Origin: Campylobacteraceae bacterium
Lineage (GTDB): Bacteria > Campylobacterota > Campylobacteria > Campylobacterales > Sulfurovaceae
Assembly: GCA_027063325.1 (NCBI GenBank)
Contig: JAMOSA010000235.1
Coordinates: 1 to 7,741 of the forward strand
Direction of reading: 5' to 3'
Length of the DNA: 7,741 bases
The notes beneath the pieces were generated by a model. The model ran no database searches and was not told where the DNA came from. It worked only from the letters and a program-made list of their open reading frames with translations. Shown piece after piece: positions 4,903 to 7,741 of this stretch. Each line of letters opens with the position of its first letter. Within the stretch, counting starts at the first letter, position 1. The position numbers were made by a program, and so were the translations under genes.

Positions 4903-5775
4903 TTACACACTTTTAGTAACACTACAACTCTTTATTTTTTTTAGGTTTATACTGTTACATTTGTCCATATTATAATGATACTCATAAGCCTTTTGACAAT
5001 CACTCTCTATCTGCTTTTTTAAATCAGGCAAAGATCCAAAACGCCTATTTTGACGCAAATATTTACAAAACTCTATAAAAATTCTACCTCTTGGCTCTAT
5101 CTCATCTATATCCAACAGATGTGTCTCAATAGCAAAAGAGTTGTCTGTAGTTACTCTATAACCTATAAAACTGACACTATTATACCATCTATTATTTACT
5201 GCTGTTTTTGTAATATATACACCCTCATATGGCAATACATATCCATAACACTCTATATTAATGGTAGGCAACAACTCTTTAGAGCCAATCCCTTGACCCT
5301 TGATATGATATCCATCTATAGAATAATTTCTACCAAGAAGCCTATTTGCAGTATCTAATTTACCACTTTGAAGCAAACTTTTAATAGTTCTTGTATGTAC
5401 AGATAGAGCATCAATGGTAACTTCATCTATAACTACAACCTCACCATCAAAAACTCTTTGTAAAGTAGCCCAAGAGGCCAATTTATCTTTAGCAAATCGA
5501 AAATCATAACCCACAACTATCTTTTGTAGATTTGGATAGTTTGATTTGAGTAACTCTATAAACTCTTTTGCATTCAAATGTTTGATTTTATCAAGAAACA
5601 AAAATGAAAGAGGTTTATTTGTAAACCAGTATCTTTTGAATCCTTTAGAGATACTTCCAACTCCTCTTTCTATGACAACAACTTCATCTACAAGACTAAT
5701 CAACTCTTTGTGGGCAGAGTGAATGCCATCAAAACTGCCAAGAGCAACAGACTTTACACTATTGTTATACTGCAC
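4903..5775 (-). CDS. ribF: Bifunctional riboflavin kinase / FAD synthetase
   Basis: RibF phosphorylates riboflavin to FMN and then adenylates FMN to FAD in the cytoplasm. The N-terminal nucleotidyltransferase domain shows GSFDGIHSAH (13-22), the ATP-binding HxGH-type motif, and VGYDFRFAKDK (88-98). The linker has HTRTIKSLL followed by ANRLLGRNYSIDG (143-155). The C-terminal riboflavin kinase domain has PTINIE (170-175) and YEGVYI (183-188). At 290 residues it is of usual length. Two motifs are loose: SSTxIR has become HTRTIK, and the segment before PTxN reads GIGSKELL rather than GRxLGF. A basic C-terminal tail of about 25 residues (KCNSINLKKIKSC) looks unconserved. The start is GTG with AAAGGA five bases upstream. 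No hairpin terminator was seen after its stop, so some read-through into the cytochrome gene is possible. It is divergent from the histidinol-phosphatase gene. Confidence 0.9.
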   Translation of the reverse strand: MQYNNSVKSVALGSFDGIHSAHKELISLVDEVVVIERGVGSISKGFKRYWFTNKPLSFLFLDKIKHLNAKEFIELLKSNYPNLQKIVVGYDFRFAKDKLASWATLQRVFDGEVVVIDEVTIDALSVHTRTIKSLLQSGKLDTANRLLGRNYSIDGYHIKGQGIGSKELLPTINIECYGYVLPYEGVYITKTAVNNRWYNSVSFIGYRVTTDNSFAIETHLLDIDEIEPRGRIFIEFCKYLRQNRRFGSLPDLKKQIESDCQKAYEYHYNMDKCNSINLKKIKSCSVTKSV

Positions 5776-5780
5776 AACTA

Positions 5781-5786
5781 TCCTTT
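5781..5786 (-). promoter_or_regulatory. Ribosome binding site supporting the GTG start of ribF
   Basis: The minus strand reads AAAGGA five bases before GTG at 5775-5773. There is no upstream in-frame ATG with comparable support. Confidence 0.65.
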
Positions 5787-5812
5787 GTTGTAGTTTGTAC
5801 TCAAAATTTGGA

Positions 5813-5818
5813 TAGAAT
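5813..5818 (+). promoter_or_regulatory. Probable -10 box of the histidinol-phosphatase gene
   Basis: TAGAAT on the plus strand, about 30 bases before the GTG start, would give a leader of about 20 bases. A TG dinucleotide sits three bases upstream, one base off ideal extended -10 spacing. No convincing -35 is seen. It overlaps the ribF promoter on the other strand. Confidence 0.38.
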
Positions 5819-5825
5819 CATACCA
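5817..5825 (-). promoter_or_regulatory. Probable extended -10 promoter of ribF
   Basis: The minus strand reads TGGTATGAT, an extended -10 with one mismatch to TATAAT, about 42 bases before the ribF GTG. It overlaps the opposing -10 box by two bases, so the two divergent promoters could compete for polymerase. Confidence 0.4.
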
Positions 5826-5835
5826 ACTTTTATAT

Positions 5836-5840
5836 AGGAG
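5836..5840 (+). promoter_or_regulatory. Ribosome binding site supporting the GTG start of histidinol-phosphatase
   Basis: AGGAG lies six bases before GTG at 5847. Starting here places the catalytic DLHNHT motif at residues 4-9, as is usual for PHP enzymes. Confidence 0.75.
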
Positions 5841-5846
5841 TTTATT

Positions 5847-6626
5847 GTGATAGTAGATTTGCACAACCATACTACACTATGCAATCATGCAACAGGCTCA
5901 ATGAGAGAGTATATAAATAGAGCTATTGAGAAAAATATTGATATATTTGGCTTTAGTGATCATGCACCTATGAATTATGATACAAAATACAGAATGAGTT
6001 TTGATGATATGCAAAGTTATGAAGAGAGTATCAAAGAGTTAGCAGATGAGTACAAAGACAAGATAGAGATAGTATCAGGTTATGAAGTTGACTGGATAGA
6101 TGGATATATAGATGACAGAGTAATCAATGCCAATGTAGATTACTTGATAGGTTCTGTTCACTTTCTTGATGGTTGGGGTTTTGATAATCCTGAATTTATA
6201 GGAAAATACAAAGAGATAGATATAGATGAATTATGGAATAGATACTTCAAAACTATTACAAAGATGGTAAAGAGTAATATGTTTGATATTGTAGGTCATA
6301 TAGATTTGATTAAAGTATTTAAATTTTTGCCAACAAAAGATATATATCAATTTGTAGAAGAGACATTAGATACTATAGCAAAAAGCAATATGGCAATAGA
6401 GTTAAACAGTGCAGGATATAGAAAACCAATTGGTGAAGCTTACCCTTCAAAAGAGATTTTGCAAATGGCTTATGATAGAAACATCCCCATAACAATAGGT
6501 TCAGATGCACACTCAATTGAACAAGTTGGTATGTACCAAGATAAAATATATCAATTTGCCAAAAGCACAGGATACAAAAAAATAGTATCATACAAATCCA
6601 GAGTGCCTATAGAATACCCCATATAA
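5847..6626 (+). CDS. hisK: Histidinol-phosphatase, PHP family (HisK/HisJ type)
   Basis: This enzyme removes phosphate from L-histidinol phosphate, the penultimate stage of histidine synthesis, in the cytoplasm. The 259-residue protein shows the metal-binding motifs of the PHP superfamily in order: DLHNHT with H6 and H8; H14 in CNHATG; FSDHAP with D38-H39; GYEVDW with E80; GSVHFLDGWGFD with H105, which is specific to the histidinol-phosphatase branch; GHIDLIK with H151; ELNSAGYRKP; and GSDAH with D220 and H222. These would hold a trinuclear metal centre. Length matches the HisK group of 255-280 residues. Start is GTG with a good ribosome binding site. The neighbour ribF is divergent and glnA follows 117 bases later with its own promoter, so it is probably monocistronic and separate from any main his operon. 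The gene name could equally be hisJ. Confidence 0.92.
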   Translation: MIVDLHNHTTLCNHATGSMREYINRAIEKNIDIFGFSDHAPMNYDTKYRMSFDDMQSYEESIKELADEYKDKIEIVSGYEVDWIDGYIDDRVINANVDYLIGSVHFLDGWGFDNPEFIGKYKEIDIDELWNRYFKTITKMVKSNMFDIVGHIDLIKVFKFLPTKDIYQFVEETLDTIAKSNMAIELNSAGYRKPIGEAYPSKEILQMAYDRNIPITIGSDAHSIEQVGMYQDKIYQFAKSTGYKKIVSYKSRVPIEYPI

Positions 6627-6707
6627 CTAATGATGTATTTTTGTAACATTTGAAAAATTGATTAAAAAATATACATTACTTTTACCTATATAGAGTACAA
6701 AACTGAT

Positions 6708-6713
6708 TATAAT
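6708..6713 (+). promoter_or_regulatory. -10 box of the glnA promoter
   Basis: TATAAT lies 30 bases before the glnA ATG, with TG four bases upstream of the hexamer (near-extended -10). No sigma-54 signature (GG-N10-GC) was seen in the 117-base gap, so nitrogen control through RpoN is not supported here. Confidence 0.5.
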
Positions 6714-6743
6714 TAAGGTATAAAATTTTCAGGAGGATGATAG

Positions 6744-7741
6744 ATGGGCAAATTTGTCAATAATGTAGATGAGTTTTTTAGTTTCTGTGAAGAGAATGAA
6801 GTAGAGTTTGTAGATTTTCGCTTTACAGATATAAAGGGGGCATGGCACCATATTACATACTGCTTAGATGCATTGGATGCTGATATGCTTAACAATGGAC
6901 TACCATTTGATGGCTCTTCGATTGATGCATGGCAACCAATAGATAAATCAGATATGATCTTAAAGCCTGATGTACCTACTGCATTTTTAGATCCATTTAC
7001 TGCAGATCCTACAATAGTCGTATTCTGTGACATATATGATATATATGAAAATGACCTTTATGCAAAATGTCCAAGATCAATAGCTAAAAAGGCTCTTGAG
7101 CATCTAAATAAAATTGGTATTGGCGATGTTGCATACTTTGGACCTGAGAATGAATTTTTCATATTTGATAATGTAATATTCAAAGATTCAATCAATGAGT
7201 CTCACTATATGGTACATTCTGATGAGGGTGAGTGGGCTGATAATGCATTGGAAGAGGATTATATCAATATAGGTCACAGACCAAGAACAAAGGGTGGATA
7301 CTTCCCTGTAATGCCAACAGACTCTACTGTTGATATGCGTGCTGAAATGGTACAGATTATGCAAGAGATTGGTCTTGAAGTAGTACTTCACCACCACGAA
7401 GTTGCTCAAGCTCAAGCTGAAATTGGTATAAAATTTGGTACTTTAGTTGAAGCTGCTGATAATGTACAAAAATATAAATATGTAGTAAGAATGGTAGCTC
7501 ATCTCAATGGAAAAACTGCTACATTTATGCCTAAGCCTCTATATGGTGATAATGGTAATGGTATGCATGTACACCAATCTATTTGGAAAGATGGCAAAAA
7601 CTTATTCTACAAAGATGGTGAGTATGGTAACCTTAGCGATATAGCCAGATGGTATATGGGTGGAGTACTAAAACACGCTAAAGCTATAGCAGCATTTACA
7701 AATGCAACTACAAACTCTTATAAAAGACTTATTCCTGGATT
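6744..7741 (+). CDS. glnA: Type I glutamine synthetase (3' truncated)
   Basis: Glutamine synthetase joins ammonium to glutamate using ATP and is the main ammonium-assimilating enzyme. The frame stays open to the right edge: 332 whole codons of about 475 expected. Motifs in order: beta-Grasp domain with VDFRFTDIKG (23-32); LPFDGSSI (53-60), the GS signature; catalytic-domain metal ligands in GPENEFF with E135 and E137; VLHHHEVAQAQAEI (214-227) with E219; KPLYGDNGNGMHVHQS (264-279) with H275 and H277; and NSYKRLIPG (324-332) with the substrate-contacting R328. The adenylylation tyrosine region lies beyond the window, so regulation by adenylylation cannot be judged. AGGAGG seven bases before the ATG fixes the start. 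The minus-strand open frames inside this gene are shadows. The intact sequence argues for a functional gene. Confidence 0.97.
   Translation, partial: MGKFVNNVDEFFSFCEENEVEFVDFRFTDIKGAWHHITYCLDALDADMLNNGLPFDGSSIDAWQPIDKSDMILKPDVPTAFLDPFTADPTIVVFCDIYDIYENDLYAKCPRSIAKKALEHLNKIGIGDVAYFGPENEFFIFDNVIFKDSINESHYMVHSDEGEWADNALEEDYINIGHRPRTKGGYFPVMPTDSTVDMRAEMVQIMQEIGLEVVLHHHEVAQAQAEIGIKFGTLVEAADNVQKYKYVVRMVAHLNGKTATFMPKPLYGDNGNGMHVHQSIWKDGKNLFYKDGEYGNLSDIARWYMGGVLKHAKAIAAFTNATTNSYKRLIPG

Noticed and set aside
5050..5358. Plus-strand open frame of 102 codons opposite ribF
   Set aside because: RibF motifs on the minus strand cover the same bases; the plus-strand product has no recognisable features.
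6627..6743. Short ATGTAT...ATACAT pairing between the histidinol-phosphatase and glnA genes as a terminator or operator
   Set aside because: Only six base pairs with a long spacer in AT-rich DNA; nothing distinguishes it from chance.
6713..7033. Minus-strand open frame of 106 codons opposite glnA
   Set aside because: It lies wholly within the well-supported glutamine synthetase gene and its upstream region, has no recognisable domain, and runs through the glnA ribosome binding site.
7188..7415. Minus-strand open frame of 75 codons inside glnA
   Set aside because: Shadow of glnA; composition and content are those expected from the complement of a conserved gene.

Overview
The window is AT-rich (roughly one third G+C by eye) and looks chromosomal, from a Campylobacterota bacterium, perhaps of the Sulfurimonas/Sulfurovum kind. 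Pointers to this are the codon bias to A/T, the small Campylobacter/Helicobacter-type cytochrome c553, the long QueH variant, a periplasmic alpha-carbonic anhydrase, and promoters built on an extended -10 (TGATATAAT) with no good -35. The phylum call is inference; genus is not resolved.

Layout, left to right. (1) Positions 1-1410, plus strand: the 3' part of an MCE/MlaD-family substrate-binding protein, overlapping by ATGA an ABC-transport auxiliary lipoprotein. They form the tail of an Mla/Pqi-like phospholipid transport operon whose permease and ATPase genes probably lie upstream. (2) Positions 1430-3096, plus strand: a new promoter, then an unrecognised 65-residue protein, a FUN14-family membrane protein and epoxyqueuosine reductase QueH (tRNA queuosine synthesis), closely packed as a likely operon. 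(3) Positions 3097-3155: a convergent junction with overlapping inverted repeats. (4) Positions 3156-5775, minus strand: alpha-carbonic anhydrase, a 255-base AT-rich gap with its promoter and an 8-bp inverted repeat, a stand-alone PqqD-like protein, a monohaem cytochrome c and the flavin-cofactor enzyme RibF. (5) Position 5776 onward, plus strand: divergent promoters, a PHP-type histidinol-phosphatase, and the first 332 codons of type I glutamine synthetase, which runs off the right edge.

Most genes are housekeeping: envelope lipid traffic, tRNA modification, CO2/bicarbonate balance, electron transport, flavin cofactors, histidine synthesis and ammonium assimilation. I found no defence system, mobile element, CRISPR array or RNA gene. 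The least explained items are the PqqD-like gene with no visible peptide or maturase partner, the GC-rich hairpin just upstream of it, the 65-residue unknown protein beside FUN14 and queH, a Crp/Fnr-like palindrome at the cytochrome promoter, and the inverted repeats flanking the carbonic anhydrase gene. No strong case for a new multi-gene system can be made from this window alone.
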